The notes under the pieces are model-generated. The model was not told the DNA's origin and searched no databases. It saw nothing but the letters and a program-made list of their open reading frames with translations. Made by a program: the position numbers and the translations under genes. This document shows, one piece after another, positions 36,275 through 48,477 of a stretch of 64,000 nucleotides of DNA (position 1 is the first letter of the stretch; the number at the start of each line of letters is the position of its first letter). The DNA comes from Persicaria tinctoria (lineage: Eukaryota; Streptophyta; Magnoliopsida; Caryophyllales; Polygonaceae), in contig JBANSL010000013.1 of NCBI GenBank assembly GCA_037127255.1, forward strand, positions 56,693,688 through 56,757,687. Reading direction: 5' to 3'.

Positions 36275-39200
36275 ATGCCGAAGTCAGGGAACAAGAAAGG
36301 CCGTGCAGGACCAAGCAGTCAGGGGGTAAGGAAACTGAGATAGGTTTTTTTTTTTTTTTGTAAAGGTTGGGAAAAAATGTCAAAACCTAAGAGTCTTACA
36401 TGTGTGTGCAGGCTGTCCTTACTGTTCCATAGAAACACCACTTCTCAGGGAGGCCGCTTTCCCATGCAAATTTCGAGTTGTTGGAAGGAATCGACCTCAC
36501 CATTGACCGAGAGGATTACAAAGCCCTGAGCAAGAGCCAGTTTGGTGGCGTTGTGAAGATGGGGTCGAGAAACAAATTCTCTGCGTCGTTGGTGCACTAC
36601 TGCCTTCTCCACCAACTGAAGACTCGGAAGACACATGAGACGTGGTACTCCCTCCAAGGGCATCACGTTCGATTCTCTCTTCATGAGTTCGCGATCATCA
36701 CGGGCCTTAACTACTCACCACCCCCAGTGATGTCATGGAGGGGGACCACAAGGAGTGCATTTACCAGTTTTTTAAGAAGGAGAGGGTGACGTTGAAGGAT
36801 GTGGAAAGTGCTTGGGCCCACGAAAAAGAGTCGGACGTCGGGTCCTTCATGAAAAAGTACAAGCTTGCCCTCCTCGTCATAGTGGAGGGCGTTCTGTTTG
36901 GGTTGGAGAAGAAGACACAAATAAGGGGGTGGGTTGTGAAGCTGCTGCTTGAGGACATAAACCGTTTTCTGGAGTTCCCTTGGGGAAGGCTCGTGTACGA
37001 TAGGCTACATGAAAGCCTCGACGGCACGTTGAAGGCCATGGTGGCTGCAAAGAGTCACCTTAAGGACAGGCCGACCAACGCATTGTACGAGTTCCCCATG
37101 GCCTTCCAGGTTAGTGAAGTTTTACAAAATGTTATAATCATTTTCCAATTGTGAAAATTTGTATCCTACCAATGGGGTATAAATATCCTACCAAATGGAT
37201 ATTTATATTTTACCAATGGAAAATGAATATCCTACCAAAGGATAAATTGATCTTACCAAATAGCTTCATTTGTCATGCAAACTGCATTCTAATATCTTAC
37301 CATATTGTATCTGCAGTTGTGGGTGTATGAGACCTTCCCTAAGATTGGGAATCATTTTGGCCGCAACATCGACGACACCATCATCCCCAGGTGTCTGCGA
37401 TGGGAAACGCCAAACTCGCACATACGATACGAGAACGTGAAGTCCTTCCTCAGCCTGGAGTCTGGACGCCCCCGCCAACGACCCAATTGATGAACACATT
37501 CTGCTGGCGAAGCCAGAGCCCATCTTGCACCCCACCCATAAGGAAAAAGATGCGTACCCCCACTCATCGTACAAGAAAGACGCTCCAGACGTCTTCTTTG
37601 ATCAGATTGTGGGCGACCACATGAGGGCCCGCAGAGATAAGCGGAGACATGAGGATGCCACTACTGGACCCAGTCAGGGGACTAGCCAGTCCGGGTCAGA
37701 CGCGTCGTCTGCCAGTTTGGAGGCCCGACTTGTGGCTAAGGTTGAGGCTCTCTTTATGGGCATGATGGTGGAGATGGGGTCTAGGTTCAGGGGGCTCGAC
37801 GAGAAGGTGACCGAAGTTTCTAGACAATGCAAGAAGGCGTTATCAGAGCGGACCGACAAGGGAAAGGTATGTGCTCCATTGTCCATCATAAGTGCAATTC
37901 ATAAGATGATGTTTGGTGATGGTAAACCATTTTAACTCTTATGGTATGACAAACATGTGCAGTTGGTAGGATCATGTTGATGTATTGGATGACGATGTCG
38001 TTGAGAAGGTTGTTGAGAAAGATTTGGACAAGGTTGTGGCCGACGTGGTTGAGAAGGCTGAGAAAGATTTGGACAAGGACGGTGAGAAGGTTGACGAAAA
38101 GGCGGAAGAACTTGAAGAGATGAATGTTGATGACAAGGGGTCGGGAAAGCGGGGATAGAACGTTGAGGATAACACGGCGGAGAAAGAAGAGCTGAACTCT
38201 GATCTGAAGGGCCAGGGCATGTGCACTGGTAAGGACGTTAAGGACAAGGTTGAGGAGGAGGCAAAGGAGGTTGACGAGGGCAAGGACGATGGAGAGAAGG
38301 TGGTGCTGGCTAAAGAACAGATTAAGAAGGGAGACATGGGTGGGGACGTCAAGGGCAAGGAGCATGTGAAAGAAGCTGCAGGGGAGGGTTCCAAGTGTGA
38401 GTCTGATGCAGACGATGCGGAGAAAAAGGTAAACCTTACTTGTTGGTAGGATAGTCTGACCCTGTTGGTAAGATAAAATGTGCATTTTGGTATGATAGGC
38501 AGTTGATTTAGGAAGGATATAATAACCCAGTTGGTAGGATATATTTACCCTTTTGGTACAGTATTGAATCTGTTTTGGTAGGATAATGACAGCTGTTTGA
38601 AAATAACTCGGGTGTGTTTGATTGTTAGGAGACCAAGCTGGAGCCGAGGAGAGGCAAGCGTGATAGGAAGATCACAGCTAAGCTAGGGGACTGCGTGGTG
38701 ACTCAACCCGCTAAGCGGGCCAAGAAGGGTGCAAAGGCATCGTGTCCAACCACCGACGCAGCTGCGGAGGGGATGATAACTGATAAACAGAGAGACGACT
38801 TCTTGGCTTGGCTCCTGAAGTTCCCCGCGCAAGTGAAGGGCCCAGACGGGATCCAACTGAACAAGGAGTTCTTCAACAACCTCATCTCACTCGGCGTATG
38901 GCTTTCCACCAAGGTACGCAAACTTTAGTCTTGTACCTCATGTTTCCTTATTCACTTCCGTCATGGGACAAGCCCTCACGGGAATTTGGAACGTACCTCT
39001 TAACGCAACACATCCAGCAGTCCCTGGTCCTGATCCGGAAGGCATTGGACGCCCGGGAGGGTGACAAGAAGTCTGGTGTCGTCGTGGTGGACCCATACTG
39101 GCAGGAAGCTGTGGTGAAGGAGTTGGACGCTGTTTCGGGCGATGTGAACCGCATTAACCAGCGCAATGTGTCCAAGGTGTTGCTGAGGTACTTCTCGGGG

Positions 39201-39802
39201 ACAGTGCCGGACCACCACGGGAGGACATGGTCGGTGGCGAACGCCAAGATATTAGCTCCTTGGTTGTACAAGGCGAAACACTGGATTGGGCTCGTCATCG
39301 ACCTCGTGAAGTGGAACATAGAAGTCCTCGACTGTGACTGGTACCCGATAAAGGAGAAGGATCTTCAAGCCCACCTCGAGCCTGTTGCGAAGCTGATACC
39401 GGTGGTGATGCAATTTTCTGTCGAGCTCCGGGCCAGGCACACAGTCGATGTCCCCAACCCATTCACCATAACCCGAACCGCCAAGATCCCTAGGAACGAA
39501 TCCTCGTAAGTTTCTCTTAACTATTGGGTTATGTACGTCTACTAATATTGGTAGGATATAATAGGACTATTGGTAGGATATATTACATCCATTGGTATGA
39601 TACAATCAAGGAAGTGGTAAGACGTAAATAACTTATGCTGGTTGTTAATTCCTTCACGTGCAGCGGTGACTGTGGGGCATACGTTATAAGGACTATCCAG
39701 CTGGTGGCAGAGGGCGTAGAGACATTCGAGAGCGTCAACGACAATTATATTGCCCCCTACCGCCAGTACCTTGGGCTCTCCATCCAGCGCCACGATTTGT
39801 AG
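36275..39802 (+). pseudogene. DUF1985 / ULP1-type cysteine protease gene of the MULE, multi-exon, damaged
   Basis: ATG at 36275 (short basic exon ending at a GTAAGG donor). Exon 2 from ~36413 has a DUF1985 domain (SLVHYCLLHQLKTRKTHE, then VRFSLHEFAIITGLN), an in-frame TAG near 36429 and a frameshift near 36725, ending ~37110. Exon 3 (~37316-37866) starts LWVYETFPKIGNHFG, shifts frame near 37470, and carries a coiled-coil end. Exon 4 (~37970-38428) is Lys/Asp/Glu-rich with one stop. Exon 5 (38629-38912) has basic NLS-like runs. Exons 6 (~39013-39505) and 7 (39664-39802) form a C48 protease core that is intact: His in KHWIGLVID, Asp in VLDCD, Cys in GDCGAYV. ULP1 proteases cleave SUMO from proteins in the nucleus; the role in MULEs is unknown. 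Exon borders carry GT/AG signals. Confidence 0.82.
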
Positions 39803-40467
39803 GTCCCTCCTGTTTGTTAAGACATTCTCTCCTGTTTGTTAAGACATTCTCTCATGGTTTGGAAACTTCTAAGTAAACTTTGGTGGTTTGGACACTTGTG
39901 TTAGTTTCAAAACATATGTTGTTGTTTGTAGTGTCTTTTGTTCACGGTTGGTAGGATGTTTTGTGATTGTAATGATTAAAACTGGTATTTATGGTTCACG
40001 TTAATTTGTTCCTGCTTACACCCAAGGTTGTTTGTGTGTTGTATTATATTTGCATGAATGTTATAAGTGGTAAGATTATAAGAAACAATTGGCAAGATAA
40101 GACGACACTTATGGCATGAGATAATTAAACATTGTTGAGGACGTCAATTGCAGTGATGTTGAGACACAATTGGTAAGATAAAACAAATGTAATGGTCAGA
40201 TAAGTTTAAACTATTAGGTAGACAAAGCGATGATAGTGGTAGGACGAAATGAGAAATACTTAATAGATCCGATAGTTCATGTGAATGTGCCCAAAACATG
40301 CGATAACCATACTGGAAGAATCCAAGATTGCATCACAATTAGCCCCCTAGGAACACGACAATAAGAGACACGTGCAAAAAACATACTGGCAGAATCCACA
40401 CTCAAGTCGACGGCGGTCGATGCCGAAAATAACTCCGTCAGCTGACTAGAGCGTTCACCAAGCAACA
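39803..40467. other. Spacer between convergent MULE genes
   Basis: Non-coding and TG-rich, with scattered TTGGTAGGATG/TTGGTAAGATA motifs. Probably holds both 3' ends. Confidence 0.6.
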
Positions 40468-43356
40468 CTACGATCGACGGCGCTTTGGCCCCCTGTATTC
40501 GCCCTTCGACGGATAGCGCTTCGTCTTCGGCCTTCCCGGCGCACGCTTCACCACCGACGGCAAGCATTTTGTCGCAGCTATTTGTGGAGGCACTACCCAT
40601 GTCTCACGAGGTGCCACTGGGTAAACCACATTGACGTAGCACGCACGCCAAGCCTCAGCCCTGTACAGAGGATGGACGAGGGAGTATGGATCGATCCGAT
40701 GTACCTTGGCCACGGCGAGGGCATGTGCACATGGAATCTGGTCAATTTGAAAGTGCTTACATGTACAACTCCGAGCAGAAAGGTTGACCAGCCAGGCGGA
40801 CAGCCCTTTACGGACGTCATACTCGTCTTCGCTCAAAGGCTTCACCTCGAGACAAATAGCCTGCATGGCGTTTTTCCTCAAAACGGTATCCACATGGTCC
40901 GTCACAACCTTCTCGGGATTTGAACTTAGCTCCCGTCGCGTTGCGAACCACTCAGCCACTTTGTCGATTATGCTATCCATCAGGGAGGTGACGGGCAGGT
41001 CACGAGGCTCAAGGAATACCGAGTTCAAGGACTTGGCATGGTTTGTGGTGGTCACGTTGAACCGATTGGCGGGATAGAAAGCACGGGCCCAATTGGAGAA
41101 GCCGGCCATCTTAATGTATTCAGCACCAGTGGGCGACTTGTCTTTGAATGCTTCGAAGTGGCCATTGAACTCTGCAACGGTGTACACGTTTGCCATCAGG
41201 AAGAACAAATTTTGAAGGCCACCCGCCTTGTGATATGCCTTCACATTCTGAAAAAGATGGTAAGTGCAGCGGCCATGCTTTGCCAAGTCGTAATTTGCTC
41301 GGATTCCCTTCGTGATGCTCATGTGCCTGTCGCTTACCCACACTACATGGGGCTCATCCGGGACCACGCGTTTCATTTGATGGAAGAAAAAACTCCAGGA
41401 CGCATCCTTCTCCCCGTCGACAATGGCAAATGCAATGGGGTATATGTTGTGGTTTGGGTCTTGGGCAGTCGCAAACATCAAGAAACCACGATACTTCCCC
41501 TTCAAGAAACTTCCATCCACCGAGAATACCTGCCAATGTCAATCAGCTTAATAAGGTCGGATGGAATTATGTCAATGGAAAGAGAATATAACACATTGGA
41601 TAGGATAAACGTACACAGTTGGTAGGATTATAAACGGTGGGATGGACTGGCAGTATTGGTAAAAAGGTATTGGAAGGACAATTGTCTACAATTGGTAGGA
41701 TGAAAAATAACAGTTGGTATGTTAATAACGTGTTATTGGCGTACCTGCCGCAGGTGTGGGATGACTGCCTAGCAAACACCCAAGCTAACGAACGCATACT
41801 TGAATTGCTGGTTATCATCACGGACTAATGTGGTTATGGTCCCGGGGTTTGCTCGCTCAAGCATGTAAAGTTATGAGGCCATCCGCTCGTAGCTTTCTTC
41901 GTAGGTCCCGTACAGGCTGTCCCGTGCGGCTCCCTGCGCCCTGTGTGCTTTCCAGTAGCTGCAGCTCACACCCAACCGAGACTTCATCATCTTCCTGATT
42001 TGACGGGGATGAAGCTCTTTCCCTGATCCAGCAAAACTGCAAAGATGGGATCAACGGGTTACACCAACAACATTTCCACCAACACATTTACACCGGTTTA
42101 GGAACTTACTCGGAGACCAAACTCTGGCCCATCAGCTTGTAATTGGCGTTGCGGTGGTAGTTGCTGACGACACTAACCTTGCAAGTGTGTGTGTCCACGA
42201 ATTTACGAACCACCCACCTCTTAGTTTCCCGATAGGTCGACGCCCGACAAGACCATGAACAGTTCGGTTCGGGGCACACAACCAGGTACCTGTCTGATGT
42301 GGATCGCTTCACTTGAATCTCGAAGCACCCGCGTAAAGCTTCCCACTTCACCCGGGACTGAATGTCAGCCTTGGTATCGAACATCTCCCCTTCACGTAAC
42401 TCCCTCACCATTGACCGAGGGTCTCCGACTAGAGGAATGGACCGATCCACATCCGCTTCCACTTGCTCCAATGTTGGCAAAGGCTGTTTGTGTCCTTGGT
42501 ACGATCACTCTATCTCTCTCAGCGTTGCCTCAGCCTCCTCATCCCATGATTCAGATGTCTCGTTCGGACTCCCACCCTCCACTTTCACGGGGAAACCACC
42601 CACGATCATGTCATCGTCGGAGCTTCCTACGTCTATGATGTCCTCCATTCCGGGGGGTAGGACGTCCACATCGTCGTCGCTATCGACGATCACCACTTGC
42701 TTTCCTCGTCGGATGGCATCAGACCTGCTCACATCACCACCCTCCTCCTTGTCAAGCTGTTCCACTTCCTCGCCCTGTCCTACCATTATGTTGTCGTCCA
42801 TCCTACCAACTTCATTAGACTGGCCGACCATTACGTTGTCCTCCATCCTACCATTACCAGATTGTTTACCACTCCCAGCAAGACCCCCATGCTTCCCACT
42901 AACGATGTCCATTGCAGGCCTACAACACTCTCCCTCTCCCGCTAGACACTCAGCACAACGGCAGGCCCCTCCAGTGTCACTGCTAAGGTCGTCCAACATC
43001 CCTTTGCCATCGACGAAGCCTCGAACCTTATCCTCCAGCCCTCCGCCTCCATCAAGACCAACTTCCAAGTCTTCCTGCATGCTGGGAGGCCCGGTTAGGA
43101 GCAACTCCCCTGGGGTGGGAGTGGAGACCTCGTCAGCCCCGTCCGAGTCTTCCGACTGATGTTCACCGGAGGCTGTTGAAGGGCTTGTCGTTTTCATCCG
43201 TAAGGTGACGTGCAGTGCTATTGGCCATGCTCGTGTGCCGGATTCAATGTTGTAGAACTTGTAGGCTTCAATGTCATCGTCGTCCCGGACCCGAATCAGA
43301 GTTGCCCGACCCATGGAAGGAGGGAGGTAGGTGAGCTCAATGTCGTACAACACCAT
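40468..43356 (-). pseudogene. mudrA-like: MURA-type MULE transposase, multi-exon, with in-frame stops
   Basis: Minus strand from the ATG at 43356. N-terminal 284 codons: a short folded start (MVLYDIELTYLPPSMGRA), then an acidic Gly/Asp/Glu-rich linker, TGA at 42502-42504, and in the same frame the MuDR DNA-binding region (42480-~42114: AEADVDRS-like start, WEALRGCFEIQVKRS, CPEPNCSW, THTC). After an intron, exon ~42045-41760 carries the second conserved region (LGVSCSYWKAHRAQ, YMLERANPGTITTL) with two stops. After another intron, exon 41529-40468 holds the MULE DDE domain (VDGSFLKGKYRGFLMFA, then VSDRHMSITKG), the SWIM zinc finger (CTCKHFQIDQIPCAH) and a basic tail. It would excise and insert the element in the nucleus. 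The stops imply inactivity of this copy. Confidence 0.9.
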
Positions 43357-44639
43357 GTCAACGTCGAATTTGGAGACTATCTACCCCTTCAGTTGGTCGT
43401 AGGAAATATTCTGTGGCACCACCATTGCTGCAGTACGTGCCTCTCCCTTGAAGACCAAGCTCCCACCTACGGGAGCCCACCAACCGCCGAACACGACATT
43501 GATGCATACCCTATCATCTGGGGTACATCAGGGGAAAAGAGTATCAGCTTGGGGGATAGTTCTGATTTAGTAAAGGGGAACACCTACAAAGGAAAGGTAC
43601 AAGATGACTTACCCATCGCTGCCACTGCCACCAACAAACTTGTTGCACTTTTCCTGGAATGGTAAGACAGTACAACACTATTGGCAGGTCACAACTGTAC
43701 TATTGGTAGGATGACAACTGTATCGTATCCTCGGATGCACGGTTGGGTTTCCCCCGTCCTTACCACCTCTCTCCTGCTCCACCTCACTTTTTGCAGGTCA
43801 CGTTGGGGTGTTTGAGATCCTCCTCTCAAGCTTATATATGTGCTTGGGGAACACCCATCAATGCAATGATTGCATTTTCCCCTCATAAATGCTCCCCCCT
43901 TCCCCCCAAAGAAAAACCCTGTTTTGGCGCCAAAATTACACTGACAACCCGCCAAATAAGCTACTGACAATCCACTCCAAATTTCTCGAACATTTAAGGT
44001 ATGGTAGGACATGGTAAGCCTATTGGTAAGATAGATATATGATATTGGTAAGATATATATACAATATTGGTCAGACAGATGTCATTCCCTCTTCCCCCAA
44101 TGAAGAACCTTGTTTTTGGCGCCAAAATTACACAGACATCCCGCACAAACCACTACGGACATTCCCCTTCATATTATCTCCAAAATTCCAACTATGGTAG
44201 GACATAGTTGGCCTATTGGTAAGACGAATGTCTTCTTTTGGTAAGACTAATGTCTTCTTTTGGTAGGACATAGTTCCCAGATATGAAGGTGATGCTTTGC
44301 CCTCACCATGCCACTCGTTTCCTATGTTGGCTCTGTTTTTTCAGAGCATTTACTAAGGAATGACACCCATCAATCAAGATTTTATAAGGGTTGATTGACA
44401 CCCTTAATTACAATTATTTACATTTCCCCTCATAAATGCTCTCCCCCTTTTTTCCCTACTTTATTGGAGCTACACCCCAATTCCCTGACATGTGCAGCAC
44501 CTCCCCTCCTCATTTCTCTCAACAAAATGAAGGAGCTACAGTGACCGGTCTCAGCTTCACCTGCAACTTCCTCTCCCGTTTACCTTTTTTATTTGCACAA
44601 AATAGTCATTTTCTACCTCATGCAAATAATCAAGGCACA

Positions 44640-44745
44640 TGGCTATTTGTGCAAAGTTTTTTTTTTTTGGTCTAGTTATGTAAAATGGCCTATTTGCACA
44701 AATAGCCAAGAGGGTGAAAAAATGGGCCAAAATAAATTCATATAA
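44640..44745. repeat. MULE right terminus, head-to-head with another MULE-terminus fragment
   Basis: 44640-44690 is the inverted right terminus. Immediately after it, 44689-44735 repeats the inner part of the left terminus in direct orientation (TATTTGCACAAATAGCCAAG), so two MULE ends of opposite polarity abut. Confidence 0.65.
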
Positions 44746-44865
44746 AAAAGTTTGTAATTGCATAGTATTCATACAAAATTTTATTTCTTAAAATAAGTTT
44801 TTCTCAAATCTTAGAATAGCGTTATTTTTTTCTCATAATATACGTAGTTTTTTAAAATTCGTATA

Positions 44866-45546
44866 TAATATTTTATTCTAATAAGAATTTATTAGTCAAT
44901 ATAAGGTTTTATTAAACATTTAATCATTACTTATATGAGTTTTCTTGAAAACATACCCTTATAGTATTCTAACGAGAATTTATTAGTTAATATAAGGTTT
45001 TATTAAACATTCATTTGTTACTTATTTAAATTTTCCTAAAAACATACTTTACTAATATTCTAATAAGAATTTATTAGTCAATATAAGGTTTTATTAAACA
45101 TCTATTCGTTACTTATTTGAGTTTTCATCAAAACACACTCTTATAGTTTCTTATAAGAATTTATTAGTTAATATAAAGTTTTATTAAACATTTATTCGTT
45201 ATTTATATGAGTTTTCCTCAAAACAAACTCTCATCTTATTCTAATAAGAATTTATTAGTCAATATAAGGTTTTATTAAACATTTATTCATTACTTATATG
45301 AGTTTTTCTCAAAACATACTATTATGGTATTCTAATAAGAATTTATCATTTAACATAAGATTTAATTAAATATTCATTCGTTATTTATATGAGTTTTCCT
45401 CAAAACATACTCTCATAGTAGTCTAATAAGAATTTATTATTCAATATACGGGTTTATTCAACATTTATTAGTCACTTATATGAATTTTCCTCAAAACATA
45501 CCCTTATCGTATTCTAATAAAAAAATATTAGTTAATATAAGGTTTT
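44866..45546 (+). repeat. 91-bp tandem array, eight copies
   Basis: The landmark TTATTAGTCAATATAAGG recurs at 44889, 44980, 45071, 45161, 45252, 45343, 45434 and about 45525, a period of 90-91 bp. Units are AT-rich (with GAGTTTTCCTCAAAACATAC) and diverge by point changes. The array ends exactly at the left edge of the next CACTA-like element. Confidence 0.93.
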
Positions 45547-46719
45547 ATTAGTAAACGTCTAGACATCATTTTCTGTTTTAAATATAAAACCGATGTGGTA
45601 ATGATATAGTTACATTTTGGTTGATTAACCTAATGTTCAACCATTGTTACTGTGCATTTCTAGACGTTTGAAACAATGTAGGGCAATACAAAAATTGACA
45701 TTAACATCGCTATATTTTTAATAAAAGATGTTTTAAATTGAAATATACATCGGTTATACATTATTTATTGTCTCCACTCTTCATTCCTTTGTTAGCTTAT
45801 AATATTAATTTTATATAGATATAATATATCATATTAAATATTTTAAACTCGATGTCATTAGTATATTTTCAAGTCATTTTCCAATTGAAAAACGATGTTT
45901 TTCTATTGTAAAATATCGATTTATACTGATTTAATGATGTAAGTATTTTCTATTGACATTGGATAACATGAAAATTTTAATATATTCGAGGCTTCATAAA
46001 TCATTTTGTGTCTTCGCGATTGACATATGTACAAAAATAGACATCGTTTTTTAGCTCGAATGTCCGATGCTTTTCTGTTATTAGATGTATTTACATAGTT
46101 ATGACATACACATTGATACACATGTTGCAGCTAAATGATCATCCACCAACATATATTCACCATATTCAATATATCATCCAACATACATTCACCACATCTA
46201 GTACGCTACAAAAGGCAACACACATCCAACAAACACTTCTCTTAACTACTAGTGGTATGCCTCTTTCATTGGATAGCTCAAAGTCCTTGCACCCTTTTGT
46301 CAGGAATGAACGTGCTGCTACTGGGAACAATGAATATTTTACACTAACCTAAAAGGAACAAATCAAATTAAAGTTCAAGATAAATGATTTACCAAAAATT
46401 AAATATAAAGTTAACCATGACAACATATTAAAAATAGTTGCATCACACACGCTAGTAAAATTGATTTGTTCAACCATTCCTAAACCCTCTCTTTTTAACA
46501 TATGCAAGTGAAAAAACAAGAATAAGAAACTTCAAAATAATAAACACACACACAATAACACTTAAAAGTATTTTAAAAAAATTGAATAATCCATAGAATA
46601 GAACAAAACAATGGGAAATAAAGACTGAAGAGGAATATGATGACACTTTTGTGACCAAATAAAAAACATACACAAGTTTAGAAGTGAAAAAGCTCTTCTA
46701 TTGCTTTGCAATACTTACA

Positions 46720-47480
46720 TTTAGGACGAGAAAAGATGGGTCGTACCCGGCTGAAATTAAAACGTCCCTTCTTAGATACCTTAGCTTCCTTGGCAGTTGT
46801 TACTTTATGCGCAGAAATATATAATTGTACTTAAAGGTCATTCATTATACCAGAATTGATAATAACCAATTCGTAATGGAAATTAGTCGGCTAATCACCT
46901 CATATAGCTGCTCACGAATGGAAAAAGCAGTTGCATGCTGTAAATCATTTAATAATTAAAAAAATGAGGCATGGATAAAGCGGCATATGGATTGAGGGTA
47001 GACATCAAAAAATTCACATGGCATGGCTCACTTAAGTGGAATTAGTCAAATAACAAGCTAGAATCATAATCAACTAAACAACTTCAAAGCAACGCAAAAA
47101 ACAAACTACAAGAGTCACTACACGACCCTAACCTTAGTTTTCAAATAGATGAAGACAATTTGCCAAACCATCACAATAAGGAATATAAGGAATGTAACCC
47201 TAAACAACAAGGGTAAATTTTTAAATCTGGTTCATTCTTTATGCTAATAAATGCAACAAGACATACCACCAAAATAGAATTGATTTCTATGGATGTACAA
47301 TGACATCTACATGCTCCATGTTATGTGATTCCCATGAATTTTTTTTAACAATAATTTTGATAACATCGAATAGATAGTAAGGTTCAGCTTTGCTTACTTC
47401 AATGCAACTTTAGGGTCTTCAATATACATGTCACTGCAGAAAGTACTGGCGAGCTCCTCGAGATCACTCTCCATTTTACT
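46720..47480 (-). pseudogene. Exon-like fragments of unidentified captured gene(s)
   Basis: Three minus-strand pieces with plausible splice borders. One near 47485-47400 reads MESDLEELASTFCSDMYIED after a TTTAG acceptor. One near 46945-46905 reads HATAFSIREQLYE after ACAG and before GT. One near 46805-46725 reads KEAKVSKKGRFNFSRVRPIF followed by a GTAAGT donor. I do not recognise the protein(s); they may be one gene. Confidence 0.4.
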
Positions 47481-48477
47481 CGAGTCCTAAATTCCAATAA
47501 ATAATTTTTTTTACATAAAATGAGTTGAATTTCATAAGAACACGGGAATGCTATCACATATCGAGGAAAGCTGCAAATCAAATTAGTGAAATTACTTGCA
47601 ACTAATCTATTGGATATAAGCTGATTCACTATTGATGAATCATCTTTGTGTTGCTGCATAGTTAGGTTAACTATAAGCCACTGGTTTGGTAATGAGTGCC
47701 TAAACCAAAACTGACATGTCCTAGGTTAATCAATTATATCATCTATTATGAATAATATCTAGATATACTTTGACTTTCCCGTGATAAGAAACTTGGGCAT
47801 GCAACTGTAATAGACAGAGCTTCATATTAATGTCATAGAAGAAAAACGTATGATAAAGAATTATTTTCTCATTTTCAGTTTCATGTATGGGCATTATAGG
47901 TTGGACAAGCATACAATACCAATAAGTTAATAGCGATATAGAGATTAAATTCATCCCAAAACATAAAAGATTAAATTGTTGAAAAAAAAAATAAACAACC
48001 TCATCTTTTGTAGCAACAAATTCAGCTCCTAGCAGCATAAAAAAGCACCCAAAAACAACCTCAAATGCAACAGACCAACTCCAGCTCCTTTGTAAAAAAA
48101 TATCAACAAACCACATTAAGGAATGCCTCCAAACAACATTAACAAAATCAGCTAATATGCAGCCCCAATCCTGAATCCTAATGACAGTAAACACCAATTC
48201 CATCCAGGGTAATTAATCTTGAATTCTAATGAAGGCAGAGTTGAAACTCTACCTCTATCTTTCTAGTTTTCATCTTTTCAATAATGGACTCACTCTGACA
48301 AAAACGAACAATTCCATCTAGAGTAGCCTTAAATCATTCATTGTTTCATGAGCAGCGTGGAATTTATTAAGAAGTGTTGTATCCTAGATAAGAAAGAATT
48401 CAACATGAGACAAGGAAAGGATTTACCAATAAGAATTATCTATTATTCATAATCAAAAGTCTAAAAATTGGAAGATG

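Larger units (their letters stand above)
35810..44280. repeat. Dispersed TTGGTAGGATA-like motifs in MULE introns and spacers
   Basis: About 35-40 copies of a motif near WTTGGTAGGATA (variants TTGGTAAGATA, TTGGTATGATA, TGGTAGGACA). Clusters lie at ~36110-36175, 37965, 38438-38590, 39545-39625, 39945-40240, 41610-41725, 43660-43715 and 44000-44275. The intron at 37160-37300 has six copies in reverse orientation (TATCCTACCAA). I saw none inside the conserved coding blocks. Confidence 0.85.
35140..44690. mobile_element. MULE (Mutator-like) element carrying a ULP1 protease gene
   Basis: The left terminus reads GGAAATTGCACTAAATAGAC, then CACAAATAGCC. The right terminus, reverse-complemented from 44690, reads ACATAACTAGACC, then GCACAAATAGCC, an imperfect inverted repeat. 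Inside lie a MURA-type transposase (minus) and a DUF1985/ULP1-type protease (plus), converging on a spacer near 40100. This gene pair matches the known class of plant MULEs that carry ULP1-like proteases. I could not see a clean 9-bp target duplication. Confidence 0.82.

Noticed and set aside
42362..43159. 265-codon plus-strand Ser/Pro-rich frame
   Set aside because: Antisense shadow of the acidic linker of the MULE transposase.
47739..48203. 154-codon minus frame rich in aromatic residues with LLGAEFVAT, faintly like NADH dehydrogenase subunit J/6
   Set aside because: Similarity limited to one short hydrophobic phrase within an AT-rich region; no supporting motifs.
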